The notes under the pieces: model-generated | Seen by the model: only the letters and a program-made list of their open reading frames with translations | The model's database searches: none | Told to the model about the DNA's origin: nothing | Position numbers and translations under genes: made by a program | Shown: piece by piece, positions 9,118 through 18,133 of the stretch | Layout: each line of letters starts with the position of its first letter | How positions within the stretch are numbered: position 1 is the first letter of the stretch | Assembly (NCBI RefSeq): GCF_002278075.1 | Contig: NZ_CP022989.1 | Location: 4,154,001-4,218,000 of the forward strand | DNA length: 64,000 bases | Origin: Paraburkholderia aromaticivorans | Lineage (GTDB): Bacteria; Pseudomonadota; Gammaproteobacteria; Burkholderiales; Burkholderiaceae | Direction: 5' to 3'

Positions 9118-11202
9118 TTAGACCCAACCGAACGCGGCCAGCACCATATCGATCAGCTTGATGCCGATGAACGGCACGATGATCCCGCCCAAACCGTAGA
9201 TCAGCAGATTGCGGCGCAACAGGATCGCCGCGCCAAGCGCGCGATAGCGCACGCCCTTGAGCGCCAGCGGAATCAGCAGCACGATGATCAGCGCGTTGAA
9301 AATCACCGCCGACATGATCGCCGAGGCCGGCGTGGCCAGATGCATCACGTTCAGCGCGTTCAGTGCCGGATAGGTGGTGGCGAACGCGGCCGGAATGATC
9401 GCGAAGTATTTGGCGACGTCGTTGGCAATCGAGAACGTGGTGAGCGAACCGCGCGTCATCAGCATCTGCTTGCCGATCTCGACGATCTCGATCAGCTTGG
9501 TCGGATTCGAATCGAGGTCGACCATGTTGCCCGCTTCCTTCGCCGCCTGCGTGCCGGTGTTCATCGCCACCGCGACGTCGGCCTGCGCGAGCGCCGGGGC
9601 GTCGTTGGTGCCGTCGCCCGTCATCGCCACGAGGCGCCCTTCGGCCTGGTGCGCGCGAATCGTGGAGAGCTTCGCTTCCGGCGTGGCTTCGGCGAGGAAA
9701 TCGTCGACGCCCGCTTCCGCGGCGATCGCCGCCGCGGTCAACCGGTTGTCGCCCGTCACCATGATGGTCTTGATGCCCATCTTGCGCAGTTCGGCGAAGC
9801 GTTCCTTGATGCCGCCCTTCACCACGTCCTTCAACTCGATCACGCCGAGCACGCGCGCGCCCTGCTCGCCTTTCTCGGCGACCACGAGCGGCGTGCTGCC
9901 ACGGCGCGCGACGTCGGCGACCGCGTGGTTGACTTCGTTCGGGAAGCGGCCGCCATTCGCTTCGACATAATGCTTCACCGCATCGGCCGCGCCCTTGCGG
10001 ATCTCCCGGCCAGGCAGATCGACGCCGCTCATGCGCGTTTGCGCGGTGAACGCGAGGAACACGGCATGCAGCGAGGCCATATCGCGTTGCCGGATGTTGA
10101 AGCGCTGCTTGGCCAGCACGACGATGCTGCGGCCTTCCGGCGTTTCGTCGGCGAGCGACGAGAGCTGCGCGGCATCCGCGAGCGCTTCTTCGGTCAGGCC
10201 CGGCGCCGGCACGAATTGCGAAGCCTGGCGATTGCCGAGCGTGATGGTGCCGGTCTTGTCGAGCAGCAGCACATCGACGTCGCCGGCCGCTTCCACGGCG
10301 CGACCCGAGGTGGCGATCACGTTCGCCTGCATCATGCGGCTCATGCCGGCCACGCCGATCGCCGACAACAGCCCGCCGATGGTGGTCGGAATCAGACACA
10401 CGAGCAGCGCGACCAGCGCGGTGATCGTCACCACGTGGCCAGCCTTCGCCGCTTCGACCGAGAACATCGAGAACGGCAGCAGCGTGGCGGTGGCCAGCAG
10501 CATCACGATCGTCAACGCGACCAGCAGGATGGTCAGCGCGATTTCATTCGGCGTCTTTTGACGCTTCGCGCCTTCCACCATCGCGATCATGCGGTCGAGG
10601 AACGCCTCGCCCGGATTCGCCGTGACGCGCACCACGATCCAGTCCGACAGCACGCGCGTGCCGCCCGTCACCGACGAAAAGTCGCCGCCCGACTCGCGGA
10701 TCACCGGCGCGGATTCACCCGTGATCGCCGATTCGTCGACCGAGGCGACCCCTTCGACCACTTCGCCGTCGGCCGGAATCACGTCGCCGGTCTCGACCAG
10801 CACGACGTCGCCCTTGCGAAGATCCGAGGCCGTCAGAATGCGGATCGGCGACTTCGGATGCGGCTCGTTCAACTTCTTGGCCATCACGTCTTTCTTCGCA
10901 CTGCGCAGCGACGCCGCCTGGGCCTTCGAACGGCCTTCGGCGAGCGCCTCCGCGAAGTTGGCGAACAGCACCGTGAACCACAGCCACAAGGTGACCGCGA
11001 GAATGAAGCCCGCGGGCGCCTCGGCCTGGCCGCCGAGCGCGGCGATCCAGAGAATGGTCGTGAGAATGCTGCCCACGTACACGCAGAACATCACCGGGTT
11101 GCGGAACTGCGTGCGCGGCGTGAGCTTCTTGAAGGAGTCCACGATCGCCGGGCGCAGCAGCGCCGGGTCGAACATGGACCTGGTTGCATTATGTTCAGTC
11201 AT
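9118..11202 (-). CDS. kdpB: KdpB, P-type ATPase catalytic subunit
   Basis: A 694-residue P-type ATPase. Phosphorylated Asp lies in DKTGTIT near residue 314, preceded by the [15 protein letters not shown] membrane segment. The actuator motif is TGES, and the nucleotide-domain hinge is MVTGDN and [21 protein letters not shown]. It powers K+ uptake through KdpA at the inner membrane. The length matches the family and the gene shows no disruption. It sits between kdpA and kdpC on the same strand. Confidence 0.97.
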   Translation of the reverse strand: MTEHNATRSMFDPALLRPAIVDSFKKLTPRTQFRNPVMFCVYVGSILTTILWIAALGGQAEAPAGFILAVTLWLWFTVLFANFAEALAEGRSKAQAASLRSAKKDVMAKKLNEPHPKSPIRILTASDLRKGDVVLVETGDVIPADGEVVEGVASVDESAITGESAPVIRESGGDFSSVTGGTRVLSDWIVVRVTANPGEAFLDRMIAMVEGAKRQKTPNEIALTILLVALTIVMLLATATLLPFSMFSVEAAKAGHVVTITALVALLVCLIPTTIGGLLSAIGVAGMSRMMQANVIATSGRAVEAAGDVDVLLLDKTGTITLGNRQASQFVPAPGLTEEALADAAQLSSLADETPEGRSIVVLAKQRFNIRQRDMASLHAVFLAFTAQTRMSGVDLPGREIRKGAADAVKHYVEANGGRFPNEVNHAVADVARRGSTPLVVAEKGEQGARVLGVIELKDVVKGGIKERFAELRKMGIKTIMVTGDNRLTAAAIAAEAGVDDFLAEATPEAKLSTIRAHQAEGRLVAMTGDGTNDAPALAQADVAVAMNTGTQAAKEAGNMVDLDSNPTKLIEIVEIGKQMLMTRGSLTTFSIANDVAKYFAIIPAAFATTYPALNALNVMHLATPASAIMSAVIFNALIIVLLIPLALKGVRYRALGAAILLRRNLLIYGLGGIIVPFIGIKLIDMVLAAFGWV

Positions 11203-11254
11203 TGAATCCTCGAATTTCCCGTTTGCGCGTGATCACTCGTTGTCATCGCGGGTC

Positions 11255-13060
11255 TCAATGGGCGCCCATCATCATCAGATGTTCGACACCCGGACCCAGC
11301 GCGAGCGCGGGCACATAAGTCAGCGCGCCGACCAGCAGCACCGTGCCGAGCAGCAGCACGACGAACAGCGGTCCATGCGTGGGCAGCGTGCCGCCGGTCA
11401 CGCCGATGCGCTTTTTCGCGGCGAGCGAGCCGGCAATCGCAAGCACCGGGACGATCGTGCCGAAGCGGCCGAACCACATCGCGATCGCCGTGAGCCAGTT
11501 GTAGAACGGCGTGCCCACGGTGAGGCCCGCGAACGCGCTGCCGTTGTTGTTGGCGGCCGAGCTGAACGCGTAGAGGATTTCGGAGAAACCGTGCGCGCCG
11601 GGGTTGGCGATACCGGCCTTGCCCGCGTCGCTCAACACCGCGATCGAGGTGCCCACCAGCACCAGCAGCGGCGTGAGCAGCACGACGATCGACACCATCT
11701 TCATCTCGTACGCCTCGATCTTCTTGCCGACGTACTCGGGCGTGCGGCCGATCATCAGGCCCGCCACGAACACCGCCAGCAGCGCGAACACGAGCATCCC
11801 GTACATGCCCGAACCCACGCCGCCGAAGATCACTTCGCCGAGCTGCATCAGCAGCATCGGATAGAGGCCGCCGATCGGCGTCAGCGAGTCGTGCGTGTTG
11901 GCGACCGCGCCGCACGAAGCCGCGGTGGTCGCGACCGTGAAGATGCCCGACTGCGCGATGCCGAAGCGCGTTTCCTTGCCTTCCGCATTGCCGCCCGACT
12001 GCAACGCATTGGCCGATTGATCGACATGCAATGCGGCGATGGCCGGATTGCCGCTCTGCTCCGCGCCGATTTCGCCGAACACGCAGACCGCGAAGGCGAT
12101 CGTCATGGCGGCGAGCACGGCCACGCCCTGCCTGCGGTCCGCGATCATGCGGCCGAACACGAGTGCGAGCGCCGCCGGGATGATCAGGATCGAGAAGATC
12201 TGCAGGAAGTTCGAGAACGGCGTCGGGTTTTCATACGGATGCGCCGAATTGCCGTTAAAGAAACCGCCGCCGTTGGTGCCGAGCATCTTGATCGCTTCCT
12301 GCGATGCAACCGGGCCCATGGCGAGCGTCTGCGTCTTCACGGGCGTATCGACCGTCACCGGATTGCCCTTGGCATCCTTCACCGGATTGCCTTGCGCGTC
12401 GAGCTTCGGCGCGGCATAGGTGGTGGTCTGCAAGGTCGGCACGTCTTCGTACGCCTTGAAGTTCTGGATCACGCCCTGGCTCATCAACAGCGCCGCGATG
12501 ATCGCCGACATCGGCAGCAACACGTAAAGCGTCACACGGGTCAGGTCGACCCAGAAATTGCCGATGGTCTGCGCGGTGTGGCGCGCAAAGCCGCGAATCA
12601 ACGCGATCACCACCACGATGCCGGTGGCCGCCGAGAAGAAATTCTGCACGGTGAAACCGAGCATCTGCGTTAGATAACCGACGGTTTGTTCAGGCGTGTA
12701 ATCCTGCCAGTTCGTGTTGGTCACGAAACTGACCGCCGTGTTGAACGCGCCGTCCACGGTCATCGGGCCGAACTGCTGCGGGTTGCCCGGCAGCCAGCCT
12801 TGCACGCGCAACAGCACGTAGAGGAACGCCACGCCGAGCGTGTTGAACGCGATCGTGGCGATCGCGTAGTGCTTCCAGCTCATTTCCGCGGCAGGATCGA
12901 CGCCCGCGATGCGATACAGCAAACGTTCGACGGGGCCGCCGAAGCGGACCACGCGCGAACTGCCGTCCATTACGGCGCTGAGATAGCGGGCCATCGGCAC
13001 CGCGGCTGCCAGCAGCACGACGATGAACAGACCCGCTTGCAGGACATTGTTCGAGTTCAT
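11255..13060 (-). CDS. kdpA: KdpA, K+-binding channel-like subunit
   Basis: A 601-residue membrane protein of the SKT superfamily. It has four selectivity-filter-like repeats, for example VSFVTNTNWQDY near residue 110, LGTNGGGFFNGNSAHPYENP near 230, and later Asn/Ser-rich loops (TTAASCGAVANTHDSL; FSSAANNNGSAF). It binds and passes K+ with very high affinity in KdpFABC. The start ATG overlaps the kdpF stop (ATGA), as is usual for kdp operons. Confidence 0.97.
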   Translation of the reverse strand: MNSNNVLQAGLFIVVLLAAAVPMARYLSAVMDGSSRVVRFGGPVERLLYRIAGVDPAAEMSWKHYAIATIAFNTLGVAFLYVLLRVQGWLPGNPQQFGPMTVDGAFNTAVSFVTNTNWQDYTPEQTVGYLTQMLGFTVQNFFSAATGIVVVIALIRGFARHTAQTIGNFWVDLTRVTLYVLLPMSAIIAALLMSQGVIQNFKAYEDVPTLQTTTYAAPKLDAQGNPVKDAKGNPVTVDTPVKTQTLAMGPVASQEAIKMLGTNGGGFFNGNSAHPYENPTPFSNFLQIFSILIIPAALALVFGRMIADRRQGVAVLAAMTIAFAVCVFGEIGAEQSGNPAIAALHVDQSANALQSGGNAEGKETRFGIAQSGIFTVATTAASCGAVANTHDSLTPIGGLYPMLLMQLGEVIFGGVGSGMYGMLVFALLAVFVAGLMIGRTPEYVGKKIEAYEMKMVSIVVLLTPLLVLVGTSIAVLSDAGKAGIANPGAHGFSEILYAFSSAANNNGSAFAGLTVGTPFYNWLTAIAMWFGRFGTIVPVLAIAGSLAAKKRIGVTGGTLPTHGPLFVVLLLGTVLLVGALTYVPALALGPGVEHLMMMGAH

Positions 13061-13149
13061 TCAATGTCCTCCGCGCGCAACAGCGCATAGACGAGGTAGA
13101 CGAACAGCAGCGCGGTCGCCGCGCCGGACAACCAGAGAATCCAGGTCAT
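13057..13149 (-). CDS. kdpF: KdpF, 30-residue stabilising subunit
   Basis: A 30-residue single-helix peptide beginning MTWILWLSGAATALLF and ending LLRAEDIE, the typical YLVYALLRAE KdpF tail. It stabilises the KdpFABC complex in the membrane. Its ATG overlaps the stop of the 37-codon gene upstream, and its stop overlaps the kdpA start, so the three reading frames are chained by ATGA overlaps. Confidence 0.92.
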   Translation of the reverse strand: MTWILWLSGAATALLFVYLVYALLRAEDIE

Positions 13150-13259
13150 GAGCGAGCTCCCTGCCCACGGCGGAACTGCATCAACTTCTCGCAGCCGGCA
13201 ATCAAACCAAAGGTCAGCGCGGCGAAAAGCACCAGCCCCCCGACATACAGCACATCCAT
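13146..13259 (-). CDS. Small one-helix membrane protein leading the kdp operon
   Basis: A 37-residue frame starting MDVLYVGGLVLFAALTFG and ending in a basic tail (QFRRGQGARS). It has one predicted membrane helix with a Cys just after it (AGCEKLM). GGAGAA lies 5-8 nt before ATG at 13259. Its stop overlaps the kdpF start (ATGA). Position and coupling suggest an accessory subunit or regulator of the Kdp pump; I recall similar unnamed peptides ahead of kdpF in other GC-rich bacteria, but the function is not established. Confidence 0.72.
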   Translation of the reverse strand: MDVLYVGGLVLFAALTFGLIAGCEKLMQFRRGQGARS

Positions 13260-13364
13260 TTTTGTTCTCCATTACACGGACTTTGGATAGGTGCAACGTT
13301 ATGCCGAACCGCGTAAAGGGCTGGTCAAAGATGGGAAGGCGCGTATAAAAATCGCGTAAACGGA
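13260..13364 (-). promoter_or_regulatory. kdp operon leader and probable promoter region
   Basis: This is the only space available for the kdp promoter. It is AT-richer than its surroundings and holds GATTTTTATACGCG and two TTTACGCG copies (minus strand, near 13353-13360 and 13309-13316), plausible KdpE-site half repeats. A weak TTGACC with CATAAC follows at wide spacing. No experimentally defined KdpE box can be matched base for base. Confidence 0.35.
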
Positions 13365-13398
13365 CAAGGCCGCTCCATCCTGCGATGGAACGGCCTTG
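13365..13398 (-). terminator. Stem-loop between qor and the kdp operon
   Basis: CAAGGCCGCTCCATC and GATGGAACGGCCTTG pair over 15 positions with one mismatch around a 4-nt loop. It lies after the quinone oxidoreductase stop and before the kdp leader on the same strand, so it most likely ends the upstream transcript. The T run after it is poor. Confidence 0.55.
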
Positions 13399-13519
13399 TG
13401 GCTGCGGGGCATGGTTGCGCGGCATGCCGCGCCGCTCCTGCTACTGCGTGAGGCGCGGCTTCGAGTGACGCGCGGTTTTTATCTGGCTGACCGAAGCTTT
13501 ATGCCATCGGGCTGACGAT

Positions 13520-14494
13520 TCACGGCAGCAGAACCGTCGACCCCGTCGTGCGTCGCCCTTCGAGATCCGCGTGCGCTTTTCCGACATCCGCCAGCGCGTA
13601 ACGCTGATTGATGCTCGTCTTCACCTTGCCCGACACCAGCATGTCGAACAGTTCGGTGGACATCGCCTCGTAGTCGCTACGTTTGGCGATATAGGTGAAG
13701 AGCGTCGGGCGCGTGAAGAACAGCGAACCGCGTCCGGCGAACTCCGACGAATCGATCGGCGGCAACGGCCCCGACGCGTTGCCGAAGCTCACGAACATGC
13801 CCAGCGGCGCAAGGCAATCGAGCGAGCCCGCGAACGTGTCTTTACCGATCGAGTCGTACACCACCGGCACGCCCGCGCCGTTGGTGATCTCGCGCACGCG
13901 TTTGGTGAAGTTCTCGCGCGTGTAGACGATCGCGTGGTCGCAGCCGTGCGCCGTGGCGATCTGTGCTTTTTCATCCGAACCGACCGTGCCGATCACCGTC
14001 GCGCCGAGTGCCTTCGCCCACTGGCACACCAGCAGACCGGCGCCCCCCGCCGCGGCCTGGATCAGGATCGTGTCGCCCGCTTTCACGGGATAGGTGCGGC
14101 GCAGAAGATATTGCGCGGTGAGCCCTTGCAGCATCGCCGAGGCGGCCTGCTCGTCGCTCACGGCGTCGGGCACCTTCACGACCTGCGCGGCCTGCAGCAC
14201 GCGCTCCTGCGCGTACGCGCCGGGCGGACGCGCCACGTAGGCGATGCGATCGCCCACCTTCAGACCGCTCACGCCCGAGCCGAGCGCCGTCACTTCGCCG
14301 GCCGCCTCCATGCCGAGACCGCCCGGCAACGGCAGCGGATACAGCCCCGTGCGGAAGTACACGTCGATATAGTTCAGTCCGACCGCCGTCTGCCTGACGC
14401 GGATCTCGCCCCCGCCCGGCTCGCCGACTTCGACGTCGACCCACTTCATGACCTCCGGGCCGCCGGTTTTATCGAATCGGATTGCTTTGACCAT
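13520..14494 (-). CDS. qor: NADPH:quinone oxidoreductase, zinc-independent MDR family
   Basis: A 324-residue medium-chain reductase. The N-terminal GroES-like half includes VGLNYIDVYFRTGLYPLPLPGGLG. The Rossmann half has the NADPH loop AAAGGAGLLVCQWAKALGA with TVGSDEK, typical of QOR rather than zinc alcohol dehydrogenases. It reduces quinones with NADPH in the cytoplasm. Two ATGs are adjacent. The second, at 14494, sits 5 nt after AAGGAG and is preferred; 14497 is only 2 nt away. Confidence 0.9.
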   Translation of the reverse strand: MVKAIRFDKTGGPEVMKWVDVEVGEPGGGEIRVRQTAVGLNYIDVYFRTGLYPLPLPGGLGMEAAGEVTALGSGVSGLKVGDRIAYVARPPGAYAQERVLQAAQVVKVPDAVSDEQAASAMLQGLTAQYLLRRTYPVKAGDTILIQAAAGGAGLLVCQWAKALGATVIGTVGSDEKAQIATAHGCDHAIVYTRENFTKRVREITNGAGVPVVYDSIGKDTFAGSLDCLAPLGMFVSFGNASGPLPPIDSSEFAGRGSLFFTRPTLFTYIAKRSDYEAMSTELFDMLVSGKVKTSINQRYALADVGKAHADLEGRRTTGSTVLLP

Positions 14495-14555
14495 CATGTC
14501 TCCTTGGGGTTGGGTGGGGTTGCGTGTGTCGTGCCGCGCGTGTGTTGCGGTGATC

Positions 14556-14945
14556 TCACACCTGTTGCGTGAGACGCAAGGTCAGCGAGTCGAGCACCAT
14601 TCGCGCGGTCGAAATATTGGTCGCGCACGGAATGTTGTGCACGTCGCACGCGCGCACCAGTGCGTTGATGTCCGGCTCGTGCGGCTGCGGCGTCATCGGG
14701 TCGCGCAGGAAGATCACCATGTCCACGCGCCCTTCCGCGAGCTGCGCGCCGATCTGCAGGTCGCCGCCGTGCGGGCCGGACAGCATCCGCTCGACCGCGA
14801 GGCCGTGCGCGTCGGCAATGCGCCCGCCGGTCGTGCCGGTCGCCACGATGTCGCAACGCTTGAGCGTGTCGACGTATTCGCCGGCCAGTTTGACGATGTC
14901 GTCCTTCTTATGATCGTGCGCGATCAGCGCAATACGGGTGGTCAT
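14556..14945 (-). CDS. mgsA: Methylglyoxal synthase
   Basis: A 129-residue enzyme converting dihydroxyacetone phosphate to methylglyoxal and phosphate, a bypass that relieves sugar-phosphate build-up. Family signatures are [10 protein letters not shown] at the N-terminus, the phosphate loop ATGTTGG, the [12 protein letters not shown] segment and catalytic-region [14 protein letters not shown]. It lies 58 nt ahead of qor on the same strand, so the two may be co-expressed. Confidence 0.95.
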   Translation of the reverse strand: MTTRIALIAHDHKKDDIVKLAGEYVDTLKRCDIVATGTTGGRIADAHGLAVERMLSGPHGGDLQIGAQLAEGRVDMVIFLRDPMTPQPHEPDINALVRACDVHNIPCATNISTARMVLDSLTLRLTQQV

Positions 14946-15014
14946 GACGTAAGACTCCTGAAACCGTTGTGATTGTCGTTGTTGTTGTGATGATGGAAGC
15001 GCGGCGCGTGCCGT

Positions 15015-15794
15015 TCAGAACGTGCCCGGATAGGCGCCGCCGTCGATCAGCCAGTTCTGCCCGGTGATGTAGCCGGCATGCACGCTGCACAGGAACGCGC
15101 AGGCGCGGCCGAATTCATCGCGGTTGCCGAAACGGCCGGCGGGGATCGTTTTCATGCGCTGCTGGCGGGCGTCGTCGACGGAAATGTTCTGCGCCTTGGC
15201 CTGCGCCGCGAAGGTCACCGCGATGCGGTCGGTGTCGAATAGCCCCGGCAGCAGGTTGTTGATGGTCACGCCGGTGGGCGCAACCTTGCGCGCGAGGCCC
15301 GCGACGAAGCCGGTCAGCCCCGAGCGCGCGCCATTGGACAAGCCGAGCACGTCGATTGGCGCCTTCACCGCCGAACTCGTGATGTTGACGATACGCCCAT
15401 AGCCGCGCGCGCTCATCGAGTCGATGGTCGCGCGAATCAGCTCGATCGGCGTGAGCATGTTGCTCTCGAGGGCGCGGATCCAGTCTTCATGCGTGAAGTT
15501 GCGGAAGTCGCCCGGCGGCGGACCGCCCGCGTTGTTGACCAGAATGTCCGGCTGCGGACAGGCGACGAGCGCCGCGGCGCGGCCTTCCGGCGTGGTGATG
15601 TCGCATGCCACGGTCTTCACTTCCACGCCGCTTTGCTTGCGGATCTCCGCCGCGGTCGCTTCGAGCGTCTCGGCGGTGCGCGCCACGATCGTCAGGTTGA
15701 CGCCTTCCGCGGCGAGCGCTTCCGCGCAGCCGCGCCCCAGTCCCTTGCTGGCCGCGCAGACGAGCGCGGTGCGTCCTGCGATTCCCATGTCCAT
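15015..15794 (-). CDS. SDR family NAD(P)-dependent oxidoreductase
   Basis: A 259-residue classical short-chain dehydrogenase/reductase. It has an N-terminal cofactor loop with a variant ALVCAASKGLGRGCA, the NNAGGPPPG motif and the catalytic Ser of NITSSAVKAP. The usual YxxxK position reads LSNGARSG, so the Tyr and Lys are not obvious. The C-terminal ITGQNWLIDGGAYPGTF is typical. The family members I recall with this sequence style are annotated only as oxidoreductase. The altered active site makes the reaction uncertain. Confidence 0.85.
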   Translation of the reverse strand: MDMGIAGRTALVCAASKGLGRGCAEALAAEGVNLTIVARTAETLEATAAEIRKQSGVEVKTVACDITTPEGRAAALVACPQPDILVNNAGGPPPGDFRNFTHEDWIRALESNMLTPIELIRATIDSMSARGYGRIVNITSSAVKAPIDVLGLSNGARSGLTGFVAGLARKVAPTGVTINNLLPGLFDTDRIAVTFAAQAKAQNISVDDARQQRMKTIPAGRFGNRDEFGRACAFLCSVHAGYITGQNWLIDGGAYPGTF

Positions 15795-15866
15795 CCGTGT
15801 TCACCTCTTGAAGTTGTGCATCGTGAGAAGGCGCCGGGTCTGGGGCCCTTTCATGGCGAAGTTTCC

Positions 15867-15885
15867 CCGATTCTAGAAGAATCGG
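15867..15885. other. Perfect 8-bp inverted repeat in the SDR/upp intergenic region
   Basis: CCGATTCT-aga-AGAATCGG lies in the 241-bp space between the divergent SDR gene and upp. Having no T tract and sitting between divergent genes, it is more likely an operator or structural element than a terminator. Confidence 0.3.
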
Positions 15886-16035
15886 TGCCGGACTGTGCCG
15901 GGCCGCCGCAATCTCCGGTATCTTCGGAGCGCACTCTTTCGGTAAACTTGCGCCGTGGCGCGTCCGCCGGCCAGCCGTTTTGCGGCGGCGCGGCGCGCCG
16001 AACCGATCCCTCTAGCCGCCGCTTGCGCCCCCGCC

Positions 16036-16686
16036 ATGACTCAGGACAGCCGTTTCCCCAATCTCTTCATCCTCGATCACCCGCTGATCCAGCACAAGCT
16101 GTCGCACATGCGCGACCGGGACACCTCGACCCGCACGTTCCGCGAACTGCTGCGTGAAATCACGCTGCTGATGGGCTACGAAATCACCCGCAATCTGCCC
16201 ATGACCACGCGCCGCCTGACCACGCCGCTCGTCGAGATCGACGCGCCGGTGATCGCCGGCAAGAAGCTGGCGATCGTGCCGGTGCTGCGGGCCGGCATCG
16301 GCATGTCGGACGGGCTGCTGGAACTGGTGCCCTCGGCGCGGGTCGGCCACATCGGCGTGTATCGCGCGGAGGACCATCGCCCGGTCGAGTATCTGGTGCG
16401 CCTGCCGGACCTCGAAGATCGCGTGTTCATTCTGTGCGACCCGATGGTCGCGACCGGCTATTCGGCCGTGCACGCGGTCGACGTGCTCAAGCGCCGCAAC
16501 GTGGCCGGCGAGAACATCCTGTTCCTCGCTCTGGTCGCCGCCCCGGAAGGCGTGCAGGTGTTCCAGGACGCCCACCCGGACGTCAAGCTGTATGTCGCCT
16601 CGCTCGATTCGCATCTGAACGAGCACGCGTACATCGTTCCCGGTCTCGGCGACGCGGGCGACCGCCTGTTCGGCACGAAGAACTGA
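16036..16686 (+). CDS. upp: Uracil phosphoribosyltransferase
   Basis: A 216-residue salvage enzyme making UMP from uracil and PRPP. The PRPP-binding loop [12 protein letters not shown], the [15 protein letters not shown] segment and the uracil-binding C-terminal region [16 protein letters not shown] are all present. The start ATG at 16036 gives [21 protein letters not shown], the normal N-terminus. The upstream open frame starting at 15955 has no family support. Confidence 0.95.
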   Translation: MTQDSRFPNLFILDHPLIQHKLSHMRDRDTSTRTFRELLREITLLMGYEITRNLPMTTRRLTTPLVEIDAPVIAGKKLAIVPVLRAGIGMSDGLLELVPSARVGHIGVYRAEDHRPVEYLVRLPDLEDRVFILCDPMVATGYSAVHAVDVLKRRNVAGENILFLALVAAPEGVQVFQDAHPDVKLYVASLDSHLNEHAYIVPGLGDAGDRLFGTKN

Positions 16687-16720
16687 AAGCCGCTGCGAAA
16701 AGCGCGTGACGGCGTGCACC

Positions 16721-16753
16721 AAAGGCCGCCGCCGCGCACTTTTCGCGGCCTTT
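16721..16753 (+). terminator. Terminator after upp
   Basis: AAAGGCCGC and GCGGCCTTT form a perfect 9-bp stem about 35 nt after the upp stop, with T residues at the base of the 3' arm. Confidence 0.6.
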
Positions 16754-16755
16754 GC

Positions 16756-17164
16756 AGCGATGTCGCCCTCTGCCGCCCCCCTGCGGCGTGATAAAATTCG
16801 AATCCGCTCAAAGAGCGGCTCAACTTGCACCACCGCCTGGCGCACGGCGCCTTTCGCGGGGCCTGGCAGGCCGGCGCGGCATTTGTCGCGTGTAGTCTCG
16901 CCGCGTCGCCCCGCCCCAACCGCGCTGCCGAACCGCGGCCCCGCTAGCAGGGTCCGGCCGGGCGTGGCCAGGCGCGAGACGGCTAGCCACGTGTGGCCAG
17001 CCACGAACGGCAGACCTGGACAGTTAAGCACCGGGCGGATTGACATCGAGGCGCGCTAAACGCGAATACGCGCGAACCAGCGCAATTCAGCGCAAGCGCC
17101 CCCGAAAACGCAACGACAATTGCACAATGCGTGTGCCCCACTGGCGCGCGCGACGGAGAAAGGT
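16756..17164. other. Intergenic region, upp to yebC
   Basis: About 400 bp without a supportable gene. It contains TGATAAAAT (near 16789), a possible extended -10, followed by a short hairpin CCGCTC-aaa-GAGCGG, and a TGGCCAG-rich patch near 16960-17000. No RNA gene was recognised. Confidence 0.3.
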
Positions 17165-17893
17165 ATGGCGGGTCATTCGAAATGGGCCAACATCAAGCAT
17201 AAGAAAGCAGCGGCCGACGCCAAGCGCGGCAAGGTCTGGACGCGGCTCATCAAGGAAATTCAGGTCGCGGCGCGCATGGGCGGCGGCGACATCGACTCGA
17301 ACCCGCGTCTGCGGCTCGCCGTCGAGAAGGCGTACGACGCCAACATGCCCAAAGATAACGTCAACCGCGCGATCCAGCGTGGCGTGGGCGGCGTGGACGG
17401 CGCAAGCTACGAAGAAATCCGCTACGAAGGCTATGGCATCGGCGGCGCGGCGGTGATCGTGGACACCATGACCGACAACCGCACGCGCACGGTGGCGGAA
17501 GTGCGTCACGCGTTCTCGAAGAACGGCGGCAACATGGGCACGGACGGCTCGGTGTCGTTCATGTTCGATCACGTCGGCCAGTTCCTGTTCGCGCCCGGCA
17601 CGCCGGAAGACAAGCTGATGGAAGCCGCGCTCGAAGCCGGCGCCGACGACGTCGTCACGAACGAAGACGGCAGTATCGAGGTGCTGTGCCCGCCGAACGA
17701 CTTCCCGAAGGTGAAGTCCGCGCTGGAAGCCGCGGGCTTCAAGGCCGAGCTGGCCGAGGTGACGATGAAACCTCAGACGGAAGTCGAGTTCACCGGCGAA
17801 GACGCCGTGAAAATGCAGAAGCTGCTCGACGCACTGGAGAATCTGGACGACGTGCAGGAAGTCTATACAAACGCCGCGATCGCCGACGAATGA
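17165..17893 (+). CDS. yebC: YebC/PmpR family DNA-binding protein
   Basis: A 242-residue member of the YebC/TACO1 family. The hallmark N-terminus [14 protein letters not shown], the [13 protein letters not shown] segment and [18 protein letters not shown] are intact. Family members act as transcription regulators or aid translation of difficult sequences at the ribosome; which role applies here cannot be told. ATG at 17165 follows GGAGAAAGG. An upstream open frame adds 15 unconserved residues. Confidence 0.93.
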   Translation: MAGHSKWANIKHKKAAADAKRGKVWTRLIKEIQVAARMGGGDIDSNPRLRLAVEKAYDANMPKDNVNRAIQRGVGGVDGASYEEIRYEGYGIGGAAVIVDTMTDNRTRTVAEVRHAFSKNGGNMGTDGSVSFMFDHVGQFLFAPGTPEDKLMEAALEAGADDVVTNEDGSIEVLCPPNDFPKVKSALEAAGFKAELAEVTMKPQTEVEFTGEDAVKMQKLLDALENLDDVQEVYTNAAIADE

Positions 17894-18133
17894 GCGTGCC
17901 CCGGCGGCGCGTAGCGCGACGGCTCCTGCCGAACCGCGCCACGCCGCCGGCCGGCCCTCGCGTCGTTGCTGAGCTGGCGTGCGAGTGACTCCGCACCGCG
18001 CTTCCACCCCGGTTTCGCACCGTGCCCTGCGCGCCGCCAATGGCTGCTGCGGGCTCAATGCAAACCTTGTTGTCATTCCACGGCTGAGCGTGCTGCGTCA
18101 GCCGTTTATGGTTTTTAAGTCTCGAGGATTCAC

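Noticed and set aside
5696-12673. Several long plus-strand open frames (5696-7111, 7172-8590, 9340-11205, 10589-12673)
   Set aside because: All lie antisense to kdpA/B/D, are Arg/His/Ala-rich and lack any motif; the kdp genes explain the sequence.
15241-15420. SDR Tyr-x-x-x-Lys motif sought to confirm catalysis
   Set aside because: The expected position reads LSNGARSG, so a normal SDR active site cannot be claimed.
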